Shown here: positions 1 through 9,362 of the stretch, piece after piece
Position numbering within the stretch: the stretch's first letter is position 1
Layout: each line of letters begins with the position of its first letter
Assembly: GCF_003675855.1 (NCBI RefSeq)
Contig: NZ_RCIH01000001.1
Span: 124,001 to 188,000, forward strand
Direction: 5' to 3'
Source: Halostella salina
GTDB lineage: Archaea; Halobacteriota; Halobacteria; Halobacteriales; Natronoarchaeaceae
DNA: 64,000 nucleotides
Program-made: the position numbers and the translations under genes
Notes under the pieces: model-generated
Seen by the model: only the letters and a program-made list of their open reading frames with translations
What the model was told of the DNA's origin: nothing
The model's database searches: none

Positions 1-727
1 CCGGGGCCGCCGCCACCGCGCCGTCCGTCGGCGGGTTCGGGTCGTCCGGGAGCGTCGCCGGGTTCCGCAGCGCGTCGGGATTTGCCCGGAGGGTCGACAG
101 GTCGACCCCGCGCCAGCGCAGGTACATCCGGAGGGCGTCGAGGTCCAGGCCGCGGCGGGTGCCGCCATCCGGTGCGGAGAGCAGGCGGCCGTGAGTCTGC
201 GGAACCGCCTCGACCGGCACCGGCCGGCCGACGAACATGGTCGTCGACAGCCGCCCCGCGGCGGCGTTTCTCGCGGCCAGCACCAGCGGCGCGGCCATCC
301 CGAACAGCACCGTGTTCGTGAGGACCGTAAAGGAGAACACGCCGACGTTCGTCCCCTGCACCGGCAGCGTCGCCCACGGGAGGTCGTACGTCGGGTACGC
401 GGGGATGAGCAGGGCCAGCGTCAGCAGCGCCTTCGCGTCCGCGCCGCCGAAGCCGCCGCTCCACCAGAACAGGTAGGCCAGCGGCACGACCAGCCCGACG
501 CTCACCGCCGTCGGCACGAGGAAGCGCCGCCAGACGAACTCGCCGGCGGTCCAGGCCGTCCACGCGTCCCACGCCAGCAGCGCGAGCGCGAACGCCGTCA
601 GCGGGACCCAGACGACGTTCGAGACGCGTCTGGTCGCGATGTCGCGGTACGCCGCCCACGCGAAGGCCGGGACGGCGAGTAGCCGCAGGAGGTCCGTCGG
701 GTCTGCGTCGACGAGTGGCCCGGGCAC
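1..727 (-). CDS. A24 family prepilin/preflagellin peptidase (3' end cut by window)
   Basis: Membrane aspartyl protease that cleaves class III signal peptides of archaeal pilins and archaellins. A GTG start at 727 opens a frame running off the left edge, so the C-terminus is missing. Both family aspartates are visible: D29 in the YRDIATRRVSN context and D97 in GGFGGADAK, the halophile form of the GxGD motif. Hydrophobic stretches around residues 38-53, 70-88 and 100-145 fit the multi-pass topology. After about residue 160 a hydrophilic, Arg/Asp-rich segment follows, as in cytoplasmic loops of haloarchaeal PibD-like proteins. No pilin genes are visible here, so its substrate cannot be told from context. 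No in-frame ATG lies nearby; the GTG immediately precedes the first hydrophobic segment. Confidence 0.85.
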   Translation of the reverse strand, partial: MPGPLVDADPTDLLRLLAVPAFAWAAYRDIATRRVSNVVWVPLTAFALALLAWDAWTAWTAGEFVWRRFLVPTAVSVGLVVPLAYLFWWSGGFGGADAKALLTLALLIPAYPTYDLPWATLPVQGTNVGVFSFTVLTNTVLFGMAAPLVLAARNAAAGRLSTTMFVGRPVPVEAVPQTHGRLLSAPDGGTRRGLDLDALRMYLRWRGVDLSTLRANPDALRNPATLPDDPNPPTDGAVAAAP

Positions 728-859
728 GTTCGCACGGGTGGGGGCCGCCCTGTTAGGCGTTGCGCTTGGCGGGTGCCGGACGGCCGCCGTGACTCGATGT
801 GCACGGCGTGCACAGCGGCCGTCCAGTAACATAATGGTGACATCAGGGAACCGTTCACC

Positions 860-2539
860 ATGGTCAGTGACCGGCTGTCTCGCCGGCGGATGCTCGCTGC
901 AGCGGGGCTCGCTGGTGCCCTCGCCGGCTGTACGGACCTCGTCGGCGACGGGGCGTCAGGGACCACTGCACCGTCGGACGGCACCGACACCGACAGCACC
1001 GACGCCGAAACGGCCACGCCGAACGCGGCCCCGCGAATCGCCGACATCTCCATCGCGCCGACCCCGGCGTCGCAGACCGATATCGTGACGGTGACGCTCA
1101 CGGCGGCCAACGACGGATCCGCCGCGTTCGACGGCGAACTCGTCATCGGCAACGGTGAGTCCCCGATCGCGAGCGAACCGGTGACCATCCCCGCCGGCGA
1201 GACCACCAGCGTCACGGCCGAACGGGAGGTCCTGCGTGTCGGTGAGCGACGGTTCGAGGGGGCGATCCGTCGGAACGGTGGCCGGGTCGACCGGGAGCAG
1301 GCGAGCGTGCAGGTGCAGGGATCCCCGAACTCGTTCGTCGGCGTCGACGGCACGTCGCTCACGCTCGACGACGGCACGTTCTACCTCTCGGGGGCGAACC
1401 CGAGCATGGAGTTCACGCTGGGCTTTGGCCACCCGCACCACGACCGACTCCGTCCACACATGTTCGAGGGGCTCAGCCGCGTTGGGGCGACTGTTGCTCG
1501 CGTCCTCGCCGGGAACGCACCCATCGAATACGGTGGGCCGTTTCCCGGCGAGGACAACTCGGAGTTTTTCAGCCGGTTCGACGAGGTCGTCGTCCGGGCG
1601 AAACGCCGGAACGTCCGGCTGGCAGTCCCCATCATCAGCGGCGCGCCGAGCTACCGCACCGACCCTGCCGAGAACCTCGCCGCCGACGTCCCCGGCTTCG
1701 TCCACCGGTCCGACACCGCGGAGAAAATAAACGACTTCTATCACGACGAACAGTGTCTCGCCCTGTACAAACAGTGGGTCGAGGAACTGCTGACCCACGA
1801 AAACCAGTTCACGGGCGTCGAGTATCGGAACGACCCCACGATCATGCTGTGGGAGCTCGGCAACGAGGTCGAGTACTACAAGGCCTGGGAGCGCGACAGG
1901 CAGACGCTCCGGCCGTGGATCGAGGAGGTCGGTCCCTTCGTTCAGGAACTCGCCGGGGACCAGCTACTGACGACGGGTATCCACGGCTGGCCGGATAGCC
2001 GGAACAACTTCGTCGAGGACCACCGGCCCGACTGTATCGACGTGTGTTCGCTCCACTGGTGGGTTGGCCGGGCGCACTACGACCTTCCGGCGGACGAGGC
2101 GGCGGCCCTGTTCGACGAGAAGATCGCCGCCGCCCACGAGACCATCGGTAAGCCGCTGTGGTTCAGCGAGTACAACTGGGGGTATCCCGGCGGCGGCGAC
2201 GCCGAGGGGATCGAGGACGAGTTCCTCGAAACGCGCAACCGGAAGCTGCGACGGCTACACGACCGGCTGGACGAAGCCGACGTTGCGGCCACCGCGGTCC
2301 ACGAACTGACATCGAAGCACGTCCTCGAAAACATCATCGAGCGCCACCGGGAGACGGGGAGCACGGAGATCTACGCGGATGCGGATGCCGGGACCGTCGA
2401 GGAACTCCGTCGGTACGCCCGTATCACCCGGGAGAAATCGACGTCATCGGCGGTTCCGGACCTCCCGCCCGACGAGTACACGCTCCCCGAAAACCGCGGC
2501 TACCCGTCGAACGAACGAGTTCGGTCGTGGCTCAGATGA
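860..2539 (+). CDS. GH5-type glycoside hydrolase lipoprotein (cellulase/beta-mannanase-like)
   Basis: Probable secreted beta-glycanase anchored as a lipoprotein. The N-terminus has a twin-arginine motif (SRRRMLAAAG) and a lipobox ending at Cys23 (ALAGC), then a Thr/Asp-rich linker. Residues about 55-155 look like a CARDB-type beta domain. The rest is a TIM-barrel with clan GH-A signatures: the acid/base glutamate E336 in LGNEVEYY, after LWE, and the nucleophile E437 in WFSEYNWG. The ELGNE plus late SEYNWG arrangement resembles GH5 mannanases more than cellulases, but the substrate is inference. The length (559 aa) fits signal, accessory and catalytic domains. The ATG at 860 lies about 27 bp after an AT-rich stretch (827-836). 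It is a single-gene unit; the next sequence is a pseudogene. Confidence 0.82.
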   Translation: MVSDRLSRRRMLAAAGLAGALAGCTDLVGDGASGTTAPSDGTDTDSTDAETATPNAAPRIADISIAPTPASQTDIVTVTLTAANDGSAAFDGELVIGNGESPIASEPVTIPAGETTSVTAEREVLRVGERRFEGAIRRNGGRVDREQASVQVQGSPNSFVGVDGTSLTLDDGTFYLSGANPSMEFTLGFGHPHHDRLRPHMFEGLSRVGATVARVLAGNAPIEYGGPFPGEDNSEFFSRFDEVVVRAKRRNVRLAVPIISGAPSYRTDPAENLAADVPGFVHRSDTAEKINDFYHDEQCLALYKQWVEELLTHENQFTGVEYRNDPTIMLWELGNEVEYYKAWERDRQTLRPWIEEVGPFVQELAGDQLLTTGIHGWPDSRNNFVEDHRPDCIDVCSLHWWVGRAHYDLPADEAAALFDEKIAAAHETIGKPLWFSEYNWGYPGGGDAEGIEDEFLETRNRKLRRLHDRLDEADVAATAVHELTSKHVLENIIERHRETGSTEIYADADAGTVEELRRYARITREKSTSSAVPDLPPDEYTLPENRGYPSNERVRSWLR

Positions 2540-2689
2540 CGCGGTTCTGCTTGACTCGCCACACGTCACGGAAGCACGAGCAATTGACTGGAATCGAGCC
2601 GGGGCGGCCACGACCACACATCTGTACGCGATTGATGGGGACGCGAATCGATTCTCGGAGCGACGACTGGAACACCTATAGTCGAGTCG

Positions 2690-3187
2690 GTGTGGCTCTG
2701 TGCTGGAGGCGAACCGAGGTCGTATGCGCTGCTGGACATACGCGACGAGCTCGTCCCGATGTTCGGCGTCGTTGAGGAGGCACTCGCCCGGGCTGGATTA
2801 GTGGTCCGACGACCGCTTGTCTATCGGGATGGGAAGATTCGCGGCCACGTTGTCGGTGATTCGGGGGCGTTACAGGGGGTTCTGGAGGGGTTGCCCGAGC
2901 CTGAACGTGCAACTCAACGAGATCGGACAGTTCCGCAGTGCCCGTGTGAACCCCGTGTCAAAGCTCAGCGACCGACAGTGGGAAGCACTTGAAACTGCGC
3001 TCGAACTGGGCTACTACGACCAGCCCCGGCAGGTACCCACGATGATATCGCTGGACGGCTCGGCTGTGCGTCTAACACGGCGAGTGGACACCTGCAAAAA
3101 GCCGAGGCGAAACTCGTTCGTGCTGTCATGGGGCTGTCGGAGCGACCATCTGACGACAGTTTACCTTCGCTGGTGAAGCCGGTCTGA
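2690..3187 (+). pseudogene. Frameshifted bacterio-opsin activator-type HTH (HTH_10) regulator remnant
   Basis: Three consecutive coding pieces together read like the C-terminal part of a Bat-family transcription regulator. The piece 2690 to about 2895 contains LVYRDGKIRGHVVGDS, typical of the domain before the HTH. The reading then continues in another frame (about 2890-3041) with LSDRQWEALETALELGYYD, the first half of HTH_10. It returns to the first frame at 3041 with DDIAGRLGCASNTASGHLQK, the recognition-helix half, and stops at 3185-3187. Two frameshifts (one near 2895, a one-base loss near 3041) therefore break the gene, and no credible start or N-terminal domain is seen. The HTH halves are well preserved, so the damage looks recent. 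A sequencing error is the alternative, although two independent errors within 150 bp are less likely. Confidence 0.8.
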
Positions 3188-3353
3188 TGTGTGATAAAAA
3201 CGCCCACGCCATCTTCTTATATCTGCGACCGGATTGTAATTACTTCGGAACAGATGTTTCGTTTTCTTGTCGCTCGATCAGGCATCCCGCGCCACGGAAA
3301 ATCGATGCGCAAACCGATACCCTGCAAAATCCGCTGACTGGCCTCGGTAACGG

Positions 3354-3365
3354 CCAAATATTTTT
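3354..3365 (+). promoter_or_regulatory. TATA-like element upstream of the histidine kinase gene
   Basis: The A/T-only stretch AAATATTTTTTG lies about 30 bp before the ATG at 3391, the spacing expected for an archaeal TATA box driving a nearly leaderless transcript. It also supports using this ATG rather than an upstream in-frame start at 3187, because the element would lie inside the longer reading frame. Confidence 0.45.
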
Positions 3366-3390
3366 TGCTCCTGGGGAATATGTTGGCGGT

Positions 3391-4830
3391 ATGTCACCCG
3401 GGCGTGGCGAATCACTACGGTTTCTCGTCGCTGATGGCGAGGCGTCCTTTGCCACGTCGGTTGCTGATTCTCTCGAAGCCGCCCATGAGGCAGTCACTGC
3501 TGAGGCAATTTCTTCGGAACGCGAGGTCATCGAGCAGGGAGCGAGGATCAGTGCTGACGCAATCATCGTGGGAGACACACTCCAAACGCCAGTAGAGACG
3601 ATTGCACGGCTCACGAATGGGTCTGACCGTCCAGTCGTGCTGTTAACCGACAGTACGTCAAGAGAGCCGATCCCGGCGGCTATCGAAGCCGGTGTCACGG
3701 ATGTCCTCCCACGGGTAGCCGCAGAGAGCCAGTATGAACTACTCATCGAGCAACTCAGCAGCGAACAGGGGTCCAACGGTGACTCACCGGGGGCGAACGA
3801 GGATGCTAACGGCTCCAGAAGCGCCGCGGAACGCGCGTACCGGTCGGTGTTCGAGAACGTCAGCGACGGTCTCGTCGTCCACGACCCTGAGACCGGTGAG
3901 ATCGTCGATGTCAACGAGCGGTTCTGCGAAATGAACGGGTATGAACGAGCGGAACTAATTGGCAAGGATATCGGAATCGTGACCGCGCCCGCCGAGGAGT
4001 ATAGCTACGAGGCCGCCTACGAGAGGATCGAGGCTGCCCGAACGGAGGGCCCACAACTGTTCGAGTGGCGTAACCAGCGTCGAACCGGCGAGACATTCCC
4101 CGTCGAAGTGCATCTCTCCGTCGTTCGACTCCAAGGCGAGCAACGCGTCTTAGCGAGCGTGCGAGATATCTCCGAGCGCAAGCGCCGTGAACAACGCTTG
4201 AAGGTGTTCAACCGCATCCTGCGACATAATCTACGCAACCGGGTTGACGTGATCAAAAGCCATGCAGCGGAGTTAGCAGATCGCACCGACGGTCACGACG
4301 CAACCCGAATTAGCACCGCAGCCGATAGGCTTGCGGCAATTGCCGAGCGGGCACGTAAGACTGACCAGTTCATGTCCCGAGAGCGCAACGAAACGACGGT
4401 CAATCTTTCAGAGCGTATCGGGACGATCCTTGACTCGATTGGAAACTCGGATCGGCACGTGACTATCACACGTGATCTGCCGAAACGATCCACACTCGTG
4501 ACTGACGGTGAAGTGATTGACGTGGTCTTGGAGAATGCTCTAGACAACGCTATCCAGTACGCCGAATCGTCGGTCGAAGTAACCGTTGAGTCGGTTCCCG
4601 ATGGATACGAAATCAGTATTACTGACGACGGCCCTGGGATCCCATCCGAGGAGCTAAGTCCACTCGACGCGCGGACTGAAACGGATCTTCAGCACGGGCG
4701 TGGGTTGGGTCTCTGGCAACTCAAGTGGGGTGTGCAGAAACTCAACGGGCGTCTCTCATTTGACGTCAGCCGGGGAACGATAGTCCAGATCACCATTCCA
4801 GACCTTCGAGCGGATGGAAGACACCAGTAG
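3391..4830 (+). CDS. Haloarchaeal PAS sensor histidine kinase with N-terminal receiver-like domain
   Basis: Soluble two-component sensor kinase, 479 aa from the ATG at 3391. Residues about 1-120 resemble a response-regulator receiver (FLVADGE start, AIIVGDTL core). A PAS domain spans about 148-270. The dimerisation/phosphoacceptor motif is RHNLRN with His279, the usual form in halophile kinases. The HATPase domain shows the N box ENALDNAIQYAE, G1 DDGPGIP and G2 GRGLGLW. There is no membrane segment, so it probably senses a cytoplasmic signal. Codon use is richer in A/T than its neighbours (for example TTA and AAT codons), and it sits between a pseudogene and 439 bp of non-coding DNA, which suggests recent acquisition. 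No partner regulator is adjacent. Confidence 0.88.
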   Translation: MSPGRGESLRFLVADGEASFATSVADSLEAAHEAVTAEAISSEREVIEQGARISADAIIVGDTLQTPVETIARLTNGSDRPVVLLTDSTSREPIPAAIEAGVTDVLPRVAAESQYELLIEQLSSEQGSNGDSPGANEDANGSRSAAERAYRSVFENVSDGLVVHDPETGEIVDVNERFCEMNGYERAELIGKDIGIVTAPAEEYSYEAAYERIEAARTEGPQLFEWRNQRRTGETFPVEVHLSVVRLQGEQRVLASVRDISERKRREQRLKVFNRILRHNLRNRVDVIKSHAAELADRTDGHDATRISTAADRLAAIAERARKTDQFMSRERNETTVNLSERIGTILDSIGNSDRHVTITRDLPKRSTLVTDGEVIDVVLENALDNAIQYAESSVEVTVESVPDGYEISITDDGPGIPSEELSPLDARTETDLQHGRGLGLWQLKWGVQKLNGRLSFDVSRGTIVQITIPDLRADGRHQ

Positions 4831-5269
4831 GCCACGGTACGCTGCTGACGGGTTCGGTCACAACGCGGCGAAGGAGTTGCGCTCGCTGAGTTTCGGATGG
4901 GGCGCGGTACAGCGGATGTCGCCCGCTCTAACGTCTGCTATAGTGGCGAACCAGTGCCGTCGGTGTGGCCAAGCCGGCCAGCGGCTGTGGTGCGCTGGTC
5001 GGCGGCGGTGACGAGTTCGGTGCCGTCACTCGCCCCGAGCCGTGGGGCGGCATGTTGTTGTAGACGGTCTCGTACACGTGTCTTACCGCACCCCTCCGAA
5101 TTCTTGCGATTGCTCTCTTAGCTTACACCTGTCTATCTATCCGTTGAGAGTAACTACCAGAATACGGTCATCACTCCGAGAGCCTTTTGCGCGGGGAGGA
5201 TCAGAATAATCGGCTTCTGCGTGGCTCTGTGGCTCCCCCAAATGTTAAACGAGCGTTTTACGCAATTAC
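4831..5269. other. Gene-poor 439-bp stretch between the kinase and ferredoxin
   Basis: No convincing coding sequence is visible on either strand. The composition is mixed, GC-rich in the middle and A/T-richer after about 5060. A short palindrome, AAACG-AG-CGTTT, lies near 5248-5259 on the downstream side of the ferredoxin gene and could form part of its 3' end. I recognised no mobile-element ends. Together with the neighbouring pseudogene it looks like decayed accessory DNA. Confidence 0.5.
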
Positions 5270-5659
5270 CTATATGACGCGGTTCTGCAGGTAGTCGAGG
5301 TGCTTCGCGTTGTAGACGATCTTGACCTCGTCGGCGTCGGGGGAGCCGATGCAGGTCAGGCGAACGTTCTTCTCCTCGACCTCCTCGTCGGAGAGGATCT
5401 GCTGCATGTCCATGTCGATGTCGCCCTCCTTGACGATGGCCGCGCAGTTCGCACACGCACCGGCGCGACACGAGAACGGCCAGTCGTACCCCTGGGCCTC
5501 CGCGGCCTCGAGGATGTACTCGCCCTCGTTGACGTCGAGCGTGCCGTAGTCCTCGTCGCCGAGGCCCGCGTCGGCCGCTTTCTCGAAGAGGTCGTCGTCG
5601 TCCATGTCCCAGCCCTGGTCGTCTAGCACTTCGTAGTTGAGGTATTCTACCGTGGGCAT
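5270..5659 (-). CDS. fdx: Halophilic plant-type 2Fe-2S ferredoxin
   Basis: Electron carrier of haloarchaea, used by 2-oxoacid:ferredoxin oxidoreductases. The 129-aa sequence closely follows the classical Halobacterium ferredoxin: an N-terminal [10 protein letters not shown], a hyperacidic insert of about 30 residues ([13 protein letters not shown]), then the 2Fe-2S domain. Cluster ligands are C64, C69 and C72 ([10 protein letters not shown]) and C103 (LTCIGSP). The conserved C-terminus LDYLQNRVI is present. The ATG at 5659 is chosen over a GTG at 5662 because the family starts with MPTVEY. The gene is transcribed alone. Confidence 0.97.
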   Translation of the reverse strand: MPTVEYLNYEVLDDQGWDMDDDDLFEKAADAGLGDEDYGTLDVNEGEYILEAAEAQGYDWPFSCRAGACANCAAIVKEGDIDMDMQQILSDEEVEEKNVRLTCIGSPDADEVKIVYNAKHLDYLQNRVI

Positions 5660-5788
5660 CACCTTGGCGATTCGACCCCCTGACTGTTAGAAGTTGCTGT
5701 TTTCGCGCCGGCGGACGCGATACAACGATCGTGAAGGAGTCGGTCTCGCCGCCGGACTCGTCGCGGATGACCTGTCGCGGTCGGTCGG

Positions 5789-7042
5789 TCACCCGACGAT
5801 CCCGGGCACGAACTGGAACACGAGGAAGGCGGCGATCGTCGCGATGGCGGGCACGAGGTTCTGGAGCGCGATCACCCGCGCCGTCGTCGCCGGTTCGAAC
5901 AGGTCGGAGGCCCGGGGGATGTCGTCGGCCTCCTCGTCGCCGATCGGCGGCACGTCCCTCGGTTCGGTCTCATCGGGATCCGGGGTCGGGTCGCCGACCG
6001 TCGCCGCGCCCTCGTCGGCCTCCGCGGCGAGCGCGCCGACGGAGATGCGCTCCGGCCCCTCGCCGCGAACCGTGTCGGCCACGGTGGCGGTGCGTGTCGC
6101 CCGCCCCCAGCCAAGCCCGAGGATGCTCATCGTCGCCACGACGACGAAACTCGCCGGGATGCCGAGCACCGAGAGGACGGTGATGAGCGTCGCGCTCACC
6201 ACCTCGACGACCAGCGCCGCGAGCAGGGGGAGTTCGGTGAGGTCGTTGCCCATCGTGTCGAGCGTCCGGCGGGCGATCGTCACCGCGCCGAGGCCGATCG
6301 CGCCGGCCGCCAGCAGGATGCCGGCGTTCATCGATATCGAGCCGTTGCCGACCAGCGGCGCGACGGCGTTGGCGACGTTCGACGCCCCGGCGGAGAACGC
6401 CATGTAACAGCCGATCACGATCACCAGAGCCGTCCCGACGAACTCGCGGGGCGTCGTGTTCGGTCCCAGTCCGGGACGCGGGATCGCGCCCGAGCGGTCG
6501 AGCGCGAGCAGGCGGCCCTCGGTCTGGGTGACCTCGAAGCGCCGGACGAGCGCGGGGTAGAAGTACCGCCCGATGACGCCGCTCACCCAGAAGGCGATCA
6601 CCGGGGCGACGATCCACCACGACACGATCTCCAGCATCACGGCGGCGTTCAACTGCCCGGTGGCGACGCCGAGCCCGGCGATCGCCCCCACCGCGGTCAT
6701 CGACGTCGACGCCGGGACCCCGACGACGTTCGAGAGGAACAGCGCGAAGCCGATGAAGAAAAGGACCGTGATGCTCACCTCCAGCGAGAACAGCCCCGAC
6801 GGGACGATCTGGCCGCCCATCGTCTCGACGACGTTGCGGCCGACGGTCCACCCGCCGAGCAGCGCGAATACGGCCATCAGACCCCCTGCTGCGAGCTTCG
6901 AGACGACGCCGCTGCCGACCGCCGGGCCGAAGGCGACGCCGGTGGAGGACCCCCCGATGTTGAACCCGACGAAGGCGGCGACGGCGATCCCGACCGCGAG
7001 AAGTATCTCGGACACGGTCGTAGTATCGAGAGTGGGAAACAT
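5789..7042 (-). CDS. PiT-family inorganic phosphate transporter (copy 1)
   Basis: Polytopic membrane permease for phosphate, about 417 aa. Two family repeats are seen: FVGFNIGGSSTGVAFGPAVGS near the N-terminus and MAFSAGASNVANAVAPLVGN in the second half, the usual GxNDxxN-like signatures with halophile substitutions. About ten hydrophobic segments are visible. A hydrophilic, acidic insert of about 60 residues (rich in E, D and P) lies near residues 320-385, before the last membrane segment, and is absent from the second copy at 18995-20185. The ATG at 7042 is preferred over a GTG at 7057. It diverges from hisA. No PhoU-like regulator is adjacent. Cation coupling (Na+ or H+) cannot be told from the sequence. 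Confidence 0.88.
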   Translation of the reverse strand: MFPTLDTTTVSEILLAVGIAVAAFVGFNIGGSSTGVAFGPAVGSGVVSKLAAGGLMAVFALLGGWTVGRNVVETMGGQIVPSGLFSLEVSITVLFFIGFALFLSNVVGVPASTSMTAVGAIAGLGVATGQLNAAVMLEIVSWWIVAPVIAFWVSGVIGRYFYPALVRRFEVTQTEGRLLALDRSGAIPRPGLGPNTTPREFVGTALVIVIGCYMAFSAGASNVANAVAPLVGNGSISMNAGILLAAGAIGLGAVTIARRTLDTMGNDLTELPLLAALVVEVVSATLITVLSVLGIPASFVVVATMSILGLGWGRATRTATVADTVRGEGPERISVGALAAEADEGAATVGDPTPDPDETEPRDVPPIGDEEADDIPRASDLFEPATTARVIALQNLVPAIATIAAFLVFQFVPGIVG

Positions 7043-7140
7043 AACTCTTGCAGACACCGGCGAGCGGCAGCTGCGGTCCGCGACCGGCTCCGTGGCGGCG
7101 TCCCGGTGGCTTTACCGCCCTCCCGCGCCGACAGGATGCC

Positions 7141-7869
7141 ATGACACCGTTCCCCGAGTTCGAAGTCGTCCCCGCCGTCGACGTACAGGACGGCGAGGTC
7201 GTCCAGCTCGTGCAGGGCGAGCGCGGCACCGAGAAGCGGTACGGCGACCCCGTCGAGTCGGCCGAGCGCTGGGTCGACGACGGCGCGGCGACGCTCCACC
7301 TGGTGGACCTGGACGGCGCGTTCGAGGGCGAGCGCGCGAACGCCGACGCCATCGGCCGCGTCATCGATGCGGTCGACGTCGACGTGCAACTCGGCGGCGG
7401 GATCCGGACCGCCGACGACGCCCGGGCGCTGCTGGACCGCGGCGTCGACCGCGTCATCCTCGGCACCGCGGCCGTCGAGAACCCCGACATCGTCGGCGAG
7501 ATAAGCGACACACACCCCGGCTCCGTGATGGTCAGCCTCGACGCGAAGGAGGGGGAGGTCGTCGTCTCGGGCTGGACCGAGGGGACCGGACTCGACCCCG
7601 CCGCGGCGGCCGAGCGGTACGAGGAGCTGGGTGCCGGCGCGATCCTGTTTACCGATGTGGACGTGGAAGGGCAACTGGACGGCGTCAACACCGACCCCGT
7701 CGAGCGGATCGCCGAGGCTGTCGAGATCCCCGTCGTCGCCAGCGGCGGCGTGGCGACGCTCTCCGACGTACGCGCCTTGCGCGACGCCGGCGCGGCCGCC
7801 GTCGTGGTCGGGAGCGCGCTGTACGAGGGCCGGTTCAGCCTGCGCGAGGCGGCGCGGGCGGTCGAGTAG
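7141..7869 (+). CDS. hisA: HisA: ProFAR (phosphoribosylformimino-AICAR-P) isomerase
   Basis: Histidine biosynthesis enzyme catalysing the Amadori isomerisation of ProFAR to PRFAR. The 242-aa TIM barrel has the catalytic Asp pair D14 (PAVDVQDG) and D172 (LFTDVDVEG). Phosphate-binding glycine loops LGGGIRT and VASGGVAT are present. A TATA-like GGCTTTACC lies about 30 bp before the ATG. hisB is only 0.8 kb away on the same strand, but a TFB-like gene on the opposite strand separates them, so the two are not one operon. The end faces the TFB-like gene tail to tail with a 5-bp gap. Confidence 0.96.
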   Translation: MTPFPEFEVVPAVDVQDGEVVQLVQGERGTEKRYGDPVESAERWVDDGAATLHLVDLDGAFEGERANADAIGRVIDAVDVDVQLGGGIRTADDARALLDRGVDRVILGTAAVENPDIVGEISDTHPGSVMVSLDAKEGEVVVSGWTEGTGLDPAAAAERYEELGAGAILFTDVDVEGQLDGVNTDPVERIAEAVEIPVVASGGVATLSDVRALRDAGAAAVVVGSALYEGRFSLREAARAVE

Positions 7870-7874
7870 TCGGC

Positions 7875-8462
7875 CTACTCCCCGTCGAACCGCGGCGCGT
7901 ACCACGAGCGCACGGCGAGCGTCGAGACGGGGAGTTCCGCCGTCACGGTCGCGGGCGTCGCGTCGCTCGCGGCGACGACCGCCGCGGCGGCGATCCCGAG
8001 CGGGTCGTCCGAGTCGTGTGGGTCGACCGCGGCGAGTCGGTCGCGGGCGCGCCCCTCGACCGCCGCCGGCAGGTCGCACGCGTCGACCACGCGGCCGACG
8101 AACCGCTCCGGGCCGGTCGCGGAGAGGCAGAGCCCGAACGCGCGCACGAGTTCGTCGTAGGCGCGGCTCACGAGGTGGTGGGGCAGGTCGCTCGCCTCGA
8201 CGACCTCCGCCTTCGTCCGCGGGAGTTCGGCGAGCCTGACGGCGGCGTAGGTCGCCGCCGCGCCGACGGTTTCCGGGTTCCGGTCCGGACAGGCGTCGGC
8301 CTCGAACGCGCCGTGGAGGAGCCGGTGCGCGTCGTCGCGAGTCTCGGTCGGGAGCGACAGCGCGCTGGCGAGCCGGTTGACGGCGTACTCGCCGCGGAGC
8401 GTGGTGCCGTCGCGCGACCGGTCGGCGGCCGGAACCGTCGCCTCCGTCGGGGCCGTCGCCAT
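7875..8462 (-). CDS. TFB-like cyclin-fold protein without zinc ribbon
   Basis: 195-aa protein resembling the cyclin-repeat core of archaeal transcription factor B. Residues about 20-90 (EYAVNRLASALSLP, AAATYAAVRLAE) and 100-185 resemble the two five-helix repeats, with the AATYAA segment characteristic of TFB. There is no N-terminal CxxC zinc ribbon or B-finger, so it cannot recruit RNA polymerase like a normal TFB. It could be a decoy, a TBP-binding modulator or an unrelated cyclin-fold protein. The ATG at 8462 is used; an upstream in-frame extension to 8498 has no family support. Function is unknown. Confidence 0.65.
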   Translation of the reverse strand: MATAPTEATVPAADRSRDGTTLRGEYAVNRLASALSLPTETRDDAHRLLHGAFEADACPDRNPETVGAAATYAAVRLAELPRTKAEVVEASDLPHHLVSRAYDELVRAFGLCLSATGPERFVGRVVDACDLPAAVEGRARDRLAAVDPHDSDDPLGIAAAAVVAASDATPATVTAELPVSTLAVRSWYAPRFDGE

Positions 8463-8692
8463 CAGTCGACCACCCCGGCCGGTGCAGTCTTCGAACACGG
8501 ATCGTAAAGGGAGACGTCAGTTTCTATCATGCTCGTTTACTCTTGCTCGGTTTGGAGTATCGTATGTCTGCTTCTATGCTGGAGAAGTTTAATTATTTCC
8601 CTTCTCAGCATCGCGGCTGATCGCCCGCCCGACGATCCGGAGTGGCTGTGGACGAACGCAACCACCTTGTACGCCCGGCGTCATGGACCGGT

Positions 8693-9280
8693 ATGAGCGA
8701 CCGCACGGCCGCCGTGACCCGCGAGACGGCCGAAACCGAGGTCGAGGTGACGCTCGACGTCGACGGCGACGGGGAGTCGACCGTCGACACCGGGGTCGGC
8801 TTCTTCGACCACATGCTCGAATCGTTCGCCAAGCACGGCCTGTTCGACCTGACCGTCCGCTGCGACGGCGACCTGGAGATAGACGACCACCACACCGTCG
8901 AGGACGTGGCTATCGTCCTCGGCGAGGCGTTCGACGAGGCGCTGGGCGACCGCGCGCGCATCGAGCGGTTCGCCGACCGCCGCGTGCCGCTGGACGAGGC
9001 GGTCGCATCGGTCGTCGTCGACGTGAGCGGGCGTCCCGTGTTCCGCTTTTCCGGCGAGTTCTCGCAGGCGTCGGTCGGCGGCCTGACCAGCCACATGGCG
9101 AAGCACTTCCTGCGCTCGCTGGCGACGAACGCCGGCCTGACGCTCCACGCGGAGGTGACCGGCGAGAACGCCCACCACGAGATCGAGGCGCTGTTCAAGG
9201 CGACCGCCCGAGCGATGGACGACGCGACCCGGATCGACGAGCGTCGCTCCGGCGTCGCCTCCACGAAAGGCGACCTCTGA
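8693..9280 (+). CDS. hisB: HisB: imidazoleglycerol-phosphate dehydratase
   Basis: Dehydrates imidazole glycerol phosphate to imidazole acetol phosphate in histidine synthesis. The 195-aa protein is the monofunctional type (no phosphatase domain). Metal-binding histidine clusters are clear: FFDHML and IDDHHTVED in the first half, SHMAKHFL and [13 protein letters not shown] in the second. The C-terminus ending STKGDL is typical. The ATG at 8693 gives the family's usual length and N-terminus; an upstream GTG at 8642 adds unsupported residues. Confidence 0.96.
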   Translation: MSDRTAAVTRETAETEVEVTLDVDGDGESTVDTGVGFFDHMLESFAKHGLFDLTVRCDGDLEIDDHHTVEDVAIVLGEAFDEALGDRARIERFADRRVPLDEAVASVVVDVSGRPVFRFSGEFSQASVGGLTSHMAKHFLRSLATNAGLTLHAEVTGENAHHEIEALFKATARAMDDATRIDERRSGVASTKGDL

Positions 9281-9362
9281 CCGGGGCACTCCTTCTCCGC
9301 GGATCCGCGTGTACCAGCCGATAGCGCCGGCGCTCGGCACGGAGTTGGGGTGTGGGGACAGA

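Noticed and set aside
3187-3390. N-terminal extension of the PAS kinase
   Set aside because: It would run through the probable TATA box and has no domain; the ATG at 3391 fits.
8578-8609. Hairpin (GCTGgAGAAG ... CTTCTCAGC) before hisB as an attenuator
   Set aside because: The stem has a bulge and its AT-rich loop overlaps a likely promoter element; no leader peptide with His codons is present.
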